From: Oryzias latipes
Taxonomy: Eukaryota > Chordata > Actinopteri > Beloniformes > Adrianichthyidae
Assembly: GCF_002234675.1 (NCBI RefSeq)
Contig: NC_019865.2
Coordinates: 30,407,945 to 30,471,944 of the forward strand
DNA: 64,000 bases
Direction: 5' to 3'
Shown: piece after piece, positions 20,787 through 32,889 of the stretch
Numbering within the stretch: the stretch's first letter is position 1
How the letters are laid out: each line of letters begins with the position of its first letter
Translations under genes and position numbers: made by a program
Notes under the pieces: generated by a model
What the model saw: the letters and a program-made list of their open reading frames with translations, nothing else
Database searches by the model: none
Told to the model about the DNA's origin: nothing

Positions 20787-23700
20787 TCATTTCTTCCTCC
20801 TGACCACGGTCCAACCATCTTCCTCTTGAGGAGGAGGAGGAGGAGGAGGATATCTGTCGGATTGCTGGGACTCCCCAAACTCCATTTCCTGTACACAAAA
20901 TATGAAATCACCTCTGCTTTGTTGTCATGCTAACCAGATTCGAAGAGTTATAGTACTTCTGTGGAGCAGTTCTATTTACTTTAAGTCTTACCTGTGTTTC
21001 AGTGCCACTGTCCTCGTCTGACGATGTGGGAGGAGCCTGTACCTTAGCCCGCTGTGTCTTCTTCAGGCTCAGAGACTGGATGGAGTTTTTCAGTAACTCC
21101 AGCGCCCCCTGCTGCCAGTGAGCGTACATCTGCAGCAGGCTGAGTGATACCTGTTCACATAAACACAGGAGAACCTGAACAGGGGGGTATTCCAAAAAGC
21201 AGGTTATGCTAGCCCCCACGGTAAGTTTGAGGCTAAGGAAGTGGATAAGCTCAGCTTTCAGTTCCAAAAACAGAGGTATGATTCAGTGTATGTCAAGTTG
21301 CCATAGCAACTCGTGCTCTGAACATAACCTGGTCTGGAGCAGGTTTAGTTGAAGGTTAGTTTGTTTTCAGAGAGGTAAAGCAGCATGGCGTGTCCATTTG
21401 AAGATGATTTAGTGGATGAAGAAGCTCAGATAATAGTTTTTCCACCGTGAGAGGGTGATAAGACCACATATGGATGTTGGAAAGATAAACTTTTTTACTT
21501 TGATCTAACTTAAGCTGTGCTGTCATTCAAACAGCTGAGTGAATTGGTAAACCATCCGTAAACCATACACCTCTCGACTCCAAACAGTTTCAGGAGGAGG
21601 CTATGCGTGAAGCTGAATGCATAGTGTCATTTCTGACATCAAGTCCATTTATTTTTTCATACCCACAAGCAGCCAAACGGCGTGGACCTCACTTCTGCTC
21701 TTAGACCCCTCAGTCATGGTGCAACAAAAAGAAACACCCACGCTCAGCCCTATTTTGGCCGCATCCCACAATCCCTGGCTGCTATTAGACCCAACGTGCA
21801 CGTGACCGCCACTACAATATGACGCAGCTCTCAAGTTAAAAGCAATGTTAAAAGCAGTGTGAAGGAGAGACAGAGAGAGAGTGTGGTGAAGAATGTCTGA
21901 CGCTAATCCAATCCCACACTGAGGAGGAAGAATTCCATGGTTTGAGTGCACAGGAGAAGGATGAAGAAAGCTCAGTGACTTTTACATTGATATTTTTTAA
22001 AACAGCCTTTTACTACCATACTTTTTTCTTTCTTTCCTCTCCACCTTCGGGGATCTTCCTTCGGTTGTTCACTTCCCCGTTTGGACCCCCAGAGCCTCCA
22101 GAGCTGGTTAGTAAAGAATCATTCATCTTCTTCTGGGGGAAACCTTCTTTTATTACAGTTCTCTTTCATTCTGTATAACAAACATAAACACACACCCTCA
22201 ACACACTTTCACTGCTCGTGCTGTCACTCCCTCTTGTGCTGCACTCGCGTTCTCCCCTCCTTCCGCTGCAGCTCCTTCCTTCTTCTTAGACACGCGCGCG
22301 GTTTCAGCACATTCACATCCTCAATCTACAACACAGTGTGGCGACCTGGGGGTAAGCGTCGCCTTAAGCCCCTAAGACTCATGGGAAGTGGGGAACTGTG
22401 GGTGTAAAGTTCCTCACCATGACTGAGGGGGCTCTAAGCAGAAGTGAGATCCATGCTGTTTGGCTGTTTCTGAGTTTGCTCAAATAAACAGGCTATGGTG
22501 CCTGAAATGAGAAAATTCCAAACTGCATTAACCTCTCACTCTGAGACTGTGGGAGATGCGCAGAACATATTACAACATATTTAAACTTTGACGCATGCAG
22601 CTATTATACAGGTGCGGCTTGAGTGTGAATAAAATAGTTTACTCTTTAAAAATGTAAAGGGTGCGGCTTGTAATCAGGTGTGCTCTATAGCCCAGAATTT
22701 ACGGTAATTCTTTCTGCACCATGAGTGACAGGTTGGGACAGGATGATGAGGTTATTAAGTACCACTAGACCTGCTAAATGTTACAAGAACTGAAGTTAAA
22801 GTCAGATTCAGGTTAAAAGAATATGGGCTTCATGCTCCAAATCCACATTGAATTATTCATTTTATTGTTATAAAAATGAGAAAATCTGCAGCCTTAAACT
22901 TAGACATATGAGAGTTCAAGAAGTACAATAAATTAAGATGGAAAAACATTTAATTTAATTGGAGTTATATGACATTTAGTTAGATAAATATATATTTGAG
23001 TTGTAAAAAAAATTATTGAGTTGGGTAGACGTAAGAAATTAGGTTGAATAAATTTAACTCAATTACTTGTTACCAATTGAAGTCATTCATTTAAGTTGGA
23101 TAAGTTGTGTATGTATATATATATCTGCGTCACAATGAAAATAAGATCAGAAACTCCTGCGTTTACTTTGTCCGTTATTTTTCTCCAAGCAGAAACTATT
23201 TCTTTTGCTGATGATGCAGCCGTGTTACTTTTTTGATGGACGTATATCTTCATACGACGTCATTGAAATCTCAGACTTCGTCTCACTGAAGTATAGCTTT
23301 CTCTTTTGTTTTATCCACGCGTTTCCATGGCGACTCCAGAAATCGGCGATCTATTGAGAATGTCTTTACGTACTTGCCGTGCACGTGCATTAACCTAGGG
23401 TTACCAAGTCGAGGGTAATTACGCCAACTCATATCTGGTCTTTTTGAAACCAACGTCCCCAGAGTAAGCAAGTTCAGGCGGATTTCAGCCAGAGTTCAGG
23501 GTTAAGGTCAAGGTAGTTTAAACAAGCTTTCTGGAATACCCCCCATGGTCTGCCTCAAAAAAAATGAAACATATCGTCACAGGTATGATGAAAATTTTTC
23601 AAAAGTGCTTTTTGGTCAAAGTATTACTCATTCAATAAAACCACAGAATTTACAACTGATGAAAAGTGTTAAAATCATTCTTACAGGAAAATGTATTTAC

Positions 23701-25322
23701 GGTCAAGTTTTAATATCATCCAACACTGCACAGATCCAGCAGCCGCAGATTTGACTTCAAAGGTTTAAATTACTTATTACACTGGCATTAAAAACTGCTC
23801 TGGAGTCATTTTGTTCTTGCTTTGCCCAAGCTATAACGCCTGTCTGAAGGTGACAGCTCGAACAGGAGGGGACCGGGGTCCCGCTGATGAACAGTGGAGA
23901 AAAAAATGTCTGTTTTTCTCACTGTCGACTATTTAGAGTTCTTTAGTCTTTGAGGAGAAAAAAGGTTTAAAAAATAAAAAAGTCATCCAAGTTTTTTATC
24001 ATCAGAGCACAGTGGACTAAAAAATAGTCTTCACAAAATATTCACATTTATTAGGTTTGTACTTCGGGAAATCAGTGACATCAATTTTGCGAAAAAAAAT
24101 AAAATAAAAAAATAAAAAGGTTTTTAGTTAGTAGGGAGAAGGGAGGGAATTCAGACATAGCCTAGATTTGTGCAGCACTACAACATGGTGAACGCACTAT
24201 GTTGTGTGAGTACAAGGAAATTAAACACAACCTTAGTGTTGACGAATGTCTAATTGTTCGTCTCTGCCCTAGAAAACATTTGTTACCTTTTTAACCCTAG
24301 AGCACTATTGCCGGGTGATTTTTCACCGAGCAAAACGGTTACATGAATTTCAACATGTCGCGTGTCCAGGAGTCTGCGCCTTCACCAGAGAAGTCTTACG
24401 TGTCCTATGAGTAAGACCAAGTTTCCAGTATCATTTTATTTAATTAAATAATTTTTTGTTCCAATATTCCTAATTACTTAAGCATGTTTTTAGGAACTTC
24501 CTATGTTTTTCTCTTTCATTTTGTTACACCTACCACAGTTGAAAATAAAACAAAACCACTAATTCATCATGTGTTGTCATGTTGTGATCTATTTTTTATA
24601 ACAAGTACTTTTTGTTGGGTATATTATATCGAGTAGAAATTACCCGGCAAAAGTGATGGCGAAACTTTTCGTAGCGAAAGTGTTCTAGGGTTACAGCATC
24701 TGCCCCAACTATTACATTAAAAGCCCAAAGCTAGTTAATATTAAAACAAACGTCTTGCAAAATTTCTTTGGTAAAAAGGAGCTAGAGAGGAAACTGAGGA
24801 GAAGTCCCTAACTTCAAAAAAATAAATCCACATTTAACATGAATCATACTACAAATATGGATTTATTGTGACATTTGTTCCCCACATACCAGGCTGCACT
24901 GCAGAGTCAGCTTCAACCAACTTTCTAATGTTACAAATATGCTGCTAATAAAGTTGCATTCACAGTCAATTCACGTTTATTTTTAGTATTTTACATGTTG
25001 AAAATGCTAGTTTTATTCCAGGTGTATCATTTTATTTTGTAGTTTTTATCCGCCGCACCCTTAAAGTCAGCTGAAAAGGACAACATTTTTTTTTTTCAGC
25101 CAGAGGCTCGCAACAGAGCAGTGAAGGAGTATCATGTGGCTCCAGATCCTCACGTGGCAAGACAGGGGGGGGTTCCAAAAAGCAGGTTATGCTAGCTCCC
25201 ACGGTAAGTTTGAGGCTAAGGAAGTTGATAACCTCAGCTTTCGGTTCCAGAAATGGAGGTATGTTTCAGGATATGTCAAGTTGCCATAGCAACTCATGCT
25301 CTGAACATAACCTGGTCGGGAG

Positions 25323-25355
<33 letters not shown>

Positions 25356-27557
25356 CTTTACTTGTCCTGTCCAACAGCTAGGCAGGCAGATGAGAACTGA
25401 GGGCCTCTTGTGTTGGACATATTTTACTTTAACAAGAGGGGTTATTAATCTTCAGACAAACCAAAGGTATGTCTGAATAAACCCCTTTAGTAATTGAGGC
25501 CAAACTTTATTCATTTCAACCATGATTGAAAATCTTTGGTGTTGGACCGGACGGAAAAGGAAAGAAGGGAAGAAGAGGGAGGGATGTCAGAGGGGGTGGG
25601 GGGGGGGGGGGGTGATAGTGAGAGGGGGGGTAAGACCTTGAAGCAGCATAGAGCAGACAGGTTTACTGGTTGTTTATCATTACGGTACGGTTCAAATGTA
25701 GTACAAAAAGGGCGGGGCCTGTTCACACACACTCAAATATTATCAACACACCTGCTAGCTGCAAAAAATGTTCACATGTCAACATGTACACAAAACAGAT
25801 AGTGGTCACGAACGCATACCTATGCCTTTAAACCAACTAGTGTGAAATCTTTCATTCATTCAATCATGCAAACTATTAGTGCAAAGGTGAGCTAACACCG
25901 GTGCTCAGGTGAGTGTTTATGTTCTTCTAAAATGGATGGTGGAATGTGTAAAGAAGGAGGAGGAGCGCCCAGCCACCCCCACACCCAGACCCCCGCCGCA
26001 GCAGCAGCGGCAGCCGGAATTCCCCCAACGCCACACAGGAACAGGCAGGGAACAACCGCCCCCCGGGCAACCAAGACCGCCACCCAGGCCAGGGCCAGCA
26101 GGACCGCCGCGAGGCCCCCAGAGCCAGAGAGCAGGGAGGCGCGGAGGGAAAGAGAGCGCCGCCCCAGCCCAGCCAGGAAAGCAGCCCCCCCGCCGCGCCG
26201 GAAGAGCCCAACGCAGGGCCCCACCGGAGAAGGACGCCTACAGCCCCAGACGAGCACCCCACCACCTCCCAGGAGTTCCGGGCATCCCCCCGCCCCAACC
26301 CCAGGTACGAGCCAGGACCCCCCAAGGGAGACCCGCTCCGCACTCCAGGCAGCCACCCACCCGGCCCACGGTTGGTCAAGGGAGGAGCAAGGCAGGGGCC
26401 CGCCGCCCCCGCCCAGGAGGGGGGAACCCCGGGAAAAAAAAGGGTGGCCCACAAGGGGTGTTATAAATATGGCCCGACCAGGCTCGGCCATGTTGGAAGT
26501 TTGGCGGGGCCCAGCGCTCAGGGGCAAGGACCAGGACCCACCCCCCAGGGACACGAACACCCCCGGCTCAGGTGTAATATGAACCCCCCACCGTGCGGAG
26601 AGAGCACCGCCGGGCCAAGGGAGCCGGCACCCAAGGGACACGGCCGCTGTCGCTAAGGGGCCCGCACCCCCCACCAGGGAGGGGGTAGGGGACAGATGGA
26701 CCCAGGTCCCACCTTCCTTGCATCAGGTCCCACCTTCCTTGCAGGGAGCAGGTTTAGTTGAAGGTTAGTTTGTTTACATGGAGGTGAACCTGCATGGCGT
26801 GTCCATTTGAAGATGATTTAGTGGATGAAGAAGCTCAGATAATACTTTTTCCACCATGAGAGGGTGATAAGACCACATACGGATGTAGGAAAGATGAACT
26901 TTTTTACTTTGTTGATCTAACTTAATTATTTGCTTTAGTTAAGATAAATCACTTTTTTAGTTGAGTCAACTTAAAAATAACAGTTTTCAGACAGTCATTT
27001 TACTTTCATTCAAATTAATTCAATTAAGTAGGTGTAAATTTGGTGCTGCTCTTAGATCGGCACCGCAAGGGATTGTGGGATACCATTCCCTTTGGCTGTC
27101 TGGACGGATTTGGGTTTAAGTGTGGCTTTTTGACCAAATGTGTTTTAATTGTTTAGCTGTTTTACTGTGTTTTGCAGAGTTATTTTGTCCTACTATGCTT
27201 AGTCTCTGCAACCATGAGTGAGAGGGAAGGAGAGGATGATGAGTTTATATAGCACCCCTACAGTCAGGTGAATGAATGCACTCTGTGTATATTGCTTTGT
27301 TTTTTTTATTGTTACACAAATGAGTATATCTGCCGGCTCAAACTTAGACATATGAGAGTTCAAGAATCATAATCAATTAAGATGGAAAAAATATTAATTG
27401 AATTGGAGTAATATGACATTTAGTTAGATAAATATGTAAATTTGAGTTGTAAAAAACAATTGAGTTTTGTAGACATAGGAAATTAGGTTGAATAAATTTA
27501 ACTCAAATACTTGTTATCAATAGAAGTAATTCATTTAAGGTGGCAAAATTGGAAAGG

Positions 27558-27649
<92 letters not shown>

Positions 27650-30600
27650 GGCTGCACGATATGAGGAAAACTCGCATTATGCGATATTGGTGATTAATAT
27701 TGCGATAACGATATAATTTGCGGTATATAAACAAATATCAAACCAAACAAAAACATCATTTCCATTTCAATGCAACAGTATAAAAATTATACTCCAAATG
27801 ACCCTCGTCGACATAGGAGGCAAACATCAAACATAAGCACAAGGGTCAAGGTAACCATTTATTGCGATTTTCGCCGTCTTTTGCGGTATGCATATTGCAC
27901 AGCTTGATGTCGCGATAACGATAAATTTGCAGTATATTGTGCAGGCCTAATATATATATGAGGTAAATAAGTATTTGATCCCACTGTGATTTAGCAAGTT
28001 CTCCCACTTAGAAAACATGGAGGGGTCTAAAATTTTCATCATAGGTGCATTTCCACAGTGAGAGACAGAATGGGAAGAAACATTCAGAAATCACGTTGTA
28101 GGATTTTTTAAAACTATTTATTTGTATATTACTGTGAAAAATAAGTATTTGATCACTTGATTATCAGATAGATTTCTGACCAGCAAAGTCATGCTGTTCT
28201 GCTTTTAAATAGTTCAACTCCACTGCTCAGGATTCTAAATTAGTGGCACCAGTTTGAGGGCGTTAGCTTGCATAAAGGCACCTGTGCCCCCCCCACAATC
28301 AGTCAGAAGTCTAACTACTAACATGGGCAAAACCAAAGAGCTGTCAAAAGACACAAGAGACAAAATTGTAGACCTTCACAAAGCTGGAAGTCGCTATGGG
28401 GCAATTGCCAAGCAGCTTGGTGAGAAAAGAACAAATGTTGGAGCAATTGTCAGAAAATGGAAGAGGCTAATGATGACTGTCAATGTCCCTCGGACTGGGG
28501 CCCCTCGCAAGATCTCAGCTCGTGGGGTATCGATGATGCTAAGGAAGGTGAAGAATCAGCCCAGGACCACAAGGGAGGAGCTGGTCAATGCATTAAAACG
28601 TCTTGGTTTAAAATCATGTATCGCACAGAAGGTTCCCCTGCTGAAGTCAGCCCATGTCAAGGCCCGTCTGAAGTTTGCCAATGACCATCTTGATGAGCCA
28701 GAGGAGTCTTGGGAGAAAGACTTGTGGTCAGATGAGAACAAAATAGAACTTTTTGGTCTTAACTCCATTCGGTGTGTTTGGAGGAGGAAGAAGGAGGAGC
28801 ATCATCCCAAGAACACCATACCTACAGTGAAGCACGGGGGTGGAAGCTTCATGCTCTGGGGGTGTTTTTCTGCGCAAGGGACAGGACGACTGCACTGTAT
28901 TAAGGAGAGGATGAAGGGGGATTTGTATTGTGAGATTTTGGGCAAAAACCTCCTGACCTCTGTCAGAGCGTTGAAGATGGGTCGTGGCTGGGTCTTTCAG
29001 CGTGACAATGACCCGAAGCACACAGCCAAGAAAACCAAGGAGTGGCTCTGTAAGAAGCATATCAAGGTTCTGGAGTGGCCTAGCCAGTCTCCAGACCTAA
29101 ATCTAATAGAGAATCTTTGGAGGGAGCTGAAACTCTGTGTTGCTCAGCGACAGCCCCGAACCCTGACAGATCTAGAGAAGATCTGTATGGAGGAGTGGGC
29201 CAAAATAGCTGCTGAAGTATGTAGAGACCTAGTGAAGAACTACAGGAACCGTTTGACCTCTGTAATTGTTAACAAAGGCTTCTGCACCAAATAATAAGGT
29301 TATTCAACTCAAGTGATCAAATACTTATTTGTCACAGTAATATACAAATAAATCGTTTAAAAAAATCGTACATGATGAAACTTTTAGACCCCTCCATGTT
29401 TTCTAAGTGGGAGAAATTGCTAAATCACAGGGTGATCAAATACTTATTGACCTCACTGTATATATGCGTCACAAGGAAAATGGAAATAAGATCAGAAACT
29501 CGTGCGTTTACTTTCTCTGTTCTTCTACAACAAGCAAAAACTCTCTCTTTTGATGATGATGCAGCTGTGTTACTTTTTTGATGGAAGCATAATCTTCATA
29601 CGCCGTCATTTAAATCTCAGACTCCGTCTCACTGAAGTATAGCTCTCTCTCTTTTTTTCTCCACGCATTTCCATGGTGACTCCAAAAATCGGCGATCCAT
29701 TGAGAATGTCTTTATGTACTTGACGTGCACGTGCATTAACCCAGGGTTACCAAGTCAAACGTAATTACGCCAACTCATATCTGGGGGGTATTCCAGAAAG
29801 CAGGTTATTCTAGCTCTCACGGTAAGTTTGAGGCTAAGGAAGTTGATAACCTCAGCTTTCGGTTCCGGAAATGGAGGTATGTTTCAGGGTATGTCAAGTT
29901 GCCATGGGAACTCATGCTCTGAACATAACCTGGTCTGGAGCAGGTTTAGTTGAAGGTTAGTTTGTTTTCAGAAAGGTGAAGCAGCATGGCGTGTTCATTT
30001 GAAGATGATTTAGTGGATGAAGAAGCTCAGATAATACTTTTTCCACCATGAGAGGGTGATAAGACCACATATGGATGTTGGAAAAATAAACTTTTTTACT
30101 TTGAGCTAACTTAATTATTTGCTTCAGTTAAGATAAAGCTTTTTTTTTTAAGACAGATTAAAAATAACACATAGTTTTCATACAGTTATTTTCCTTTCAT
30201 TCAAATTAATTCTATTAAGTAGGTGTAACTTTGGTGCTGCTGTTAGATCGGCACCGCAAGGGATTGTGGGATATCATTCCCTTTGCCTCTCTGGACGGAT
30301 TTGGGTTTAAGTGTGTGTTTTTGACAGAATGTGTTTAGTTGTTTTACTGTGTTTTGCCGAGTTATTTTGTCCTACTAAGCTTACGTCTTTGCACCATGAG
30401 TGAGAGTGAAGGAGAGGATAATGAGTTTATATAGCAGCCCTACGGTCTAGCGTTGTAATGACAATGACGGAAAATTATTTAAACAATTTTTGCACTCCGC
30501 GCATTTTTCCCCCCGTCCTTTTTAATGTTATACAAATGAGCATATCTGCCGGCTCAAACTTAGACATTTGAGAGTTCAAGAAATATAATTAATTTAGATG

Positions 30601-31888
30601 GAAAAAAGATTGATTGAATTGGAGTAATATGAAATTTAGTTGGATAAATACGTAAATCTGAGTTGTATAAAAAATTATTGAGTTTTATAGATGTAAGAAA
30701 TTAGGTTGAATAAATTTAACTCAATTATTTGTTACCAATAGAAGTAATTCCTTTATGTTGGCAAAATTGGATAGGTTTTATATATATATATATATATATA
30801 TGCGTCACAAGGAAAATGGAAATAAGATCAGAAACTCGTGCGTTTACTTTGTCTGTTCTTCTACTACAAGCAGAAACTCTTTTGATGTTGCAGCCGTATT
30901 ACTTTTTTGATGGACGTATAATCTTCATACGCCATCATTAAAACCTCAGACTCCGTCTCACTGAAGTATAGCGCTTTCTTTTCTTTCTTTTTTTTCTCCA
31001 CGCGTTTCCATGGTGACTCCAGAAATCGGCGATCTATTGAGAATGTCTTTATGTACCTGCTGTGCGCGTGCATTAACCCAGGGTTACCAAGTGGAGCGTA
31101 ATTACGCTAACTCATATCTGGTCTTTTGGAACCGACATATCCAGAGTAAGGAAGTTCAGGCGGATTTCAGCCAGAGTTCAGGCTTAAAGTCTGGCTAATT
31201 TAAACATGCTTCCTGGAATACCCCCCTGGAATGACCCCCAGGACATGCATGTGTGTGTCCACGTGAGCGTGCACGTGGTACCTGAGGCAAGCTCCCGTCA
31301 TCCACGACAGTATCAAACTCTTGATCAAGGAGCACAGCCAGGTAGTCCTCCACCTCATACTGCTGCAGGTCAGCTAGAAACACACAAACAAATGTGGGCA
31401 CACAGCAAACACAGGTACACACACACACAAACAGATGTACACACAAACAAATGTACACACAAACAGATACACAGACACACACAAAAACAAACAAACAGAA
31501 AAACAAACAAATGTAGGCACAAAAACATTGCCATGGTTACTAACCGTTGTCATGGAAATACTGCTGCACCACGTCCACCATCCAGTCCGCCTTCTGTGGG
31601 CCGAACGCGCCCCCGAACCCGTTCTCCACCGCAATCTAACAAACAAACGGAGGATTTGTCGAACCCGACTGGGACCAGATCCAAACAATAGGTCCACCTT
31701 CCCAGCGGAACACCCCAAACCGGGTCAAGATAAAGTTGACTCATCTGGACCGCAGCGGAGAACCGGGACAGGTTCTGTGGATCTGAATCCTCACCCGGTT
31801 CGAAGCTCACCTGTAGTACCGGCCAGCTGTGAAGAACCGCCCGAACCGCGTCTGTGAAAAGCTCACGTGAAGCCACCGAGGCCGCCAT
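20787..31888 (-). CDS. tsr2: TSR2, eS26 chaperone / pre-rRNA processing factor
   Basis: Five exons on the minus strand, 31811-31888, 31545-31635, 31282-31373, 20992-21150 and 20787-20888, all with GT/AG borders, join in frame to 173 residues. Exon 1 is [17 protein letters not shown]; exon 2 has IAVENGFGG; exon 3 has [20 protein letters not shown], the TSR2 core; exon 4 has [13 protein letters not shown]; exon 5 has seven prolines then [12 protein letters not shown], the conserved C-terminal motif. Known TSR2 binds newly made ribosomal protein eS26, shields it and hands it to the pre-40S particle. Human TSR2 is slightly longer (191 residues). Intron 3 (21151-31281) is 10.1 kb, filled with three Harbinger-type elements, a retroposon, and piggyBac-like and Tc1 elements. 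Start choice: first ATG, aligned to the family N-terminus. Confidence 0.92.
21182..23544. mobile_element. PIF/Harbinger-type element A
   Basis: Starts GGGGGGTATTCCAAAAAGC and ends CTTTCTGGAATACCCCCC, imperfect terminal inverted repeats. Near 21384 it has an ATG frame [17 protein letters not shown] that resembles the first exon of Harbinger transposases, broken by a stop. The right half (23120-23540) is shared with elements B and C. It lies in tsr2 intron 3. Confidence 0.75.
24295..24690. mobile_element. piggyBac-like MITE, second family
   Basis: CCCTAGAGCACT at the left and AGTGTTCTAGGG at the right, flanked by TTAA (24291) and TTAC (24691), a one-base-decayed TTAA duplication. About 400 bp, no protein. 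Confidence 0.7.
25330..26743 (-). mobile_element. GC-rich non-coding poly(A) retroposon, copy 2
   Basis: On the minus strand the element starts at 26743 and ends in poly(A), seen as a T tract at 25327-25355. Exact duplication GGGAGCAGGTTT lies at 25318-25329 and 26744-26755. The uninterrupted site is present in the homologous Harbinger copies at about 21340 and 29938 (GGAGCAGGTTTAGTTGAAGG), which proves insertion. The 3' end (GTCCAACACAAGAGGCC, CTGTTGGACAGGACAAGT) matches copy 1 at 9215-9280. The body (25940-26700) is extremely GC-rich, and a 20-bp direct repeat sits at its 5' edge (26703-26743). Confidence 0.85.
27561..27646. repeat. (TA)n microsatellite
   Basis: About 43 TA units; it is the landing site of the hAT-like and Tc1 elements beside it. 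Element C has the same TA tract in short form (30779-30801). Confidence 0.95.
27647..27949. mobile_element. Small DNA transposon (hAT-like MITE)
   Basis: TAGGGCTGCACGATAT at the left and ATATTGTGCAGGCCTA at the right form 14/16 terminal inverted repeats. Internal GCGATAACGATA motifs are repeated. No frame. Superfamily from general resemblance only. Confidence 0.6.
27960..29458 (+). mobile_element. Tc1/mariner element
   Basis: About 75-bp inverted termini (GAGGTAAATAAGTATTTGAT at the left; its match ending CTCACTG at 29458) flank one transposase gene. It inserted at TA within the TA tract. The left terminus lacks the expected outer CAGT. Confidence 0.85.
28323..29294 (+). CDS. Tc1-like transposase, open frame with shortened DNA-binding domain
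   Basis: 323 residues from [10 protein letters not shown] to GFCTK without stop. The N-terminal helix-turn-helix is present (residues 5-50). The catalytic core has [11 protein letters not shown] (D137), [22 protein letters not shown] (D228) and [11 protein letters not shown] (E263), with 34 residues between D228 and E263 as in DD34E Tc1 enzymes. About 17 residues are missing relative to the usual 340, at [12 protein letters not shown] (about 88-96), removing much of the second DNA-binding helix-turn-helix. The enzyme cuts and pastes DNA at TA. The frame is open, but specific terminus binding is doubtful. The start is the first ATG fitting the family; an upstream in-frame ATG at 28254 lies in the leader. 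Confidence 0.85.
   Translation: MGKTKELSKDTRDKIVDLHKAGSRYGAIAKQLGEKRTNVGAIVRKWKRLMMTVNVPRTGAPRKISARGVSMMLRKVKNQPRTTREELVNALKRLGLKSCIAQKVPLLKSAHVKARLKFANDHLDEPEESWEKDLWSDENKIELFGLNSIRCVWRRKKEEHHPKNTIPTVKHGGGSFMLWGCFSAQGTGRLHCIKERMKGDLYCEILGKNLLTSVRALKMGRGWVFQRDNDPKHTAKKTKEWLCKKHIKVLEWPSQSPDLNLIENLWRELKLCVAQRQPRTLTDLEKICMEEWAKIAAEVCRDLVKNYRNRLTSVIVNKGFCTK
29783..31226. mobile_element. PIF/Harbinger-type element C
   Basis: GGGGGGTATTCCAGAAAGC at the left, GCTTCCTGGAATACCCCCC at the right: near-perfect inverted termini. It carries the same [16 protein letters not shown] start and stop as element A (near 29987). It is the most complete uninterrupted copy and gives the empty-site reference for retroposon copy 2. 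Confidence 0.8.
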
Positions 31889-32889
31889 AATAGTCTGACG
31901 TCACTTCGAATGCGACGAGACGTCATCATAAACAGACGTAACCAATCGATCCAGGACGAGGTTTCGATGGTCGATTTTGAGAGAAAGTTAATATTAGTTT
32001 TACAGAAAATGTCTGTGTAATAAAACGTTATGTAATCTAATATCCCAGAATTCACTTACGAATTTAAAATCGGAAAATACAATTCTGAGTTTCATTCGCC
32101 AAAATCAACAGAAATGTCTGGCAAGTCGAACCTAATTTATTCTGACTGCATCAATGTTTGGTCATTTAAGACCCACTTTATTCATCTTTTGATCTTTTTC
32201 CAAAGCGTTCCCAGTGGTCTTTTAATCATGATTATGCCATTTTTAGGCACAAAAAAATAAAATAAAACATCAAAACAATCTGTCGTTTTCTAGAACAGTT
32301 TCTGCAGAGAGCGGCAGGAGTTCATTAGAAATTTACTCCTGAGTAGTAGGCCCATCTGTTTATACACTGTCCCACTAGCTTCCAGCCCTTCACAATCCCA
32401 TCCTAACATTAGCGGTGCAACAAAATTGGCAGCATTATCGTTTACAGTTTAGATCCAGATTCCAGCTCAGACGAAGAAAACAGACGTTCACGGATCTATT
32501 TGTCTGACAGTGGATGATCAGAATGGAGCAGAGCTGGGAGACTGTGACAGCATATTTTCTACATCACATGAAGACCTTCTTCCAACAGCATTTTTTTCGA
32601 CTGCCCCTGATTCACAATGATTTGCATAAAGAAATACTCAGCAATGCAATTGTGAGCTTAACTTTCTTTATATACATGTATATATATGTTCTCCATCATC
32701 AGAAAAATACTACAAGAACATATTTAAAACACATATGATTAAAGCCTAGGGTGTATGAGAATTTATTTATCTGCAAAAGAAGAAAGGTTCAGTTTGGTAG
32801 ATGGAAAATTGTCACTTCCAGTCATCCCATTTTCATCTCAGACTTTCGTTGTGGCTTTTGTTTGTGAATGTATCGTTTCACATGATTAC
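31889..32889. other. tsr2 upstream region with dispersed repeat
   Basis: No exon seen. About 32190-32540 matches 62240-62610 and is listed separately. The first 150 bp above the tsr2 start contain CGTCA/ACGTCA motifs but no clear TATA box. Confidence 0.35.
32190..32545 (+). repeat. Dispersed repeat shared with 62240-62610
   Basis: Common blocks include CCCAGTGGTCTTTTAAT, ACAGTTTCTGCAGAG, CTAACATTAGC and TTTGTCTGAC.GTGGATGATC. In the other copy an ATG opens MVSNFRAIQSFSLDPDPSSD, an acidic start like that of a transposase N-terminus; here the ATG is lost. Confidence 0.6.

Larger units (their letters stand above)
25165..29783. mobile_element. PIF/Harbinger-type element B (right end lost, three insertions inside)
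   Basis: Left end GGGGTTCCAAAAAGCAGG. The body matches elements A and C but is split by a retroposon (25330-26743), a small hAT-like element (27647-27949) and a Tc1 copy (about 27960-29458). It ends at CTCATATCTGG, where element C begins, so its last ~100 bp are missing. Confidence 0.75.

Noticed and set aside
25892-26674. 260-codon minus-strand frame, collagen- or mucin-like
   Set aside because: It lies wholly inside the retroposon with exact target duplications; low-complexity residues only.
27511-27693. Open frame with YIYIYI
   Set aside because: Translation of the (TA)n tract.
31383-31520. CA-rich tandem in tsr2 intron 2
   Set aside because: Ordinary simple-sequence DNA, not a distinct feature.
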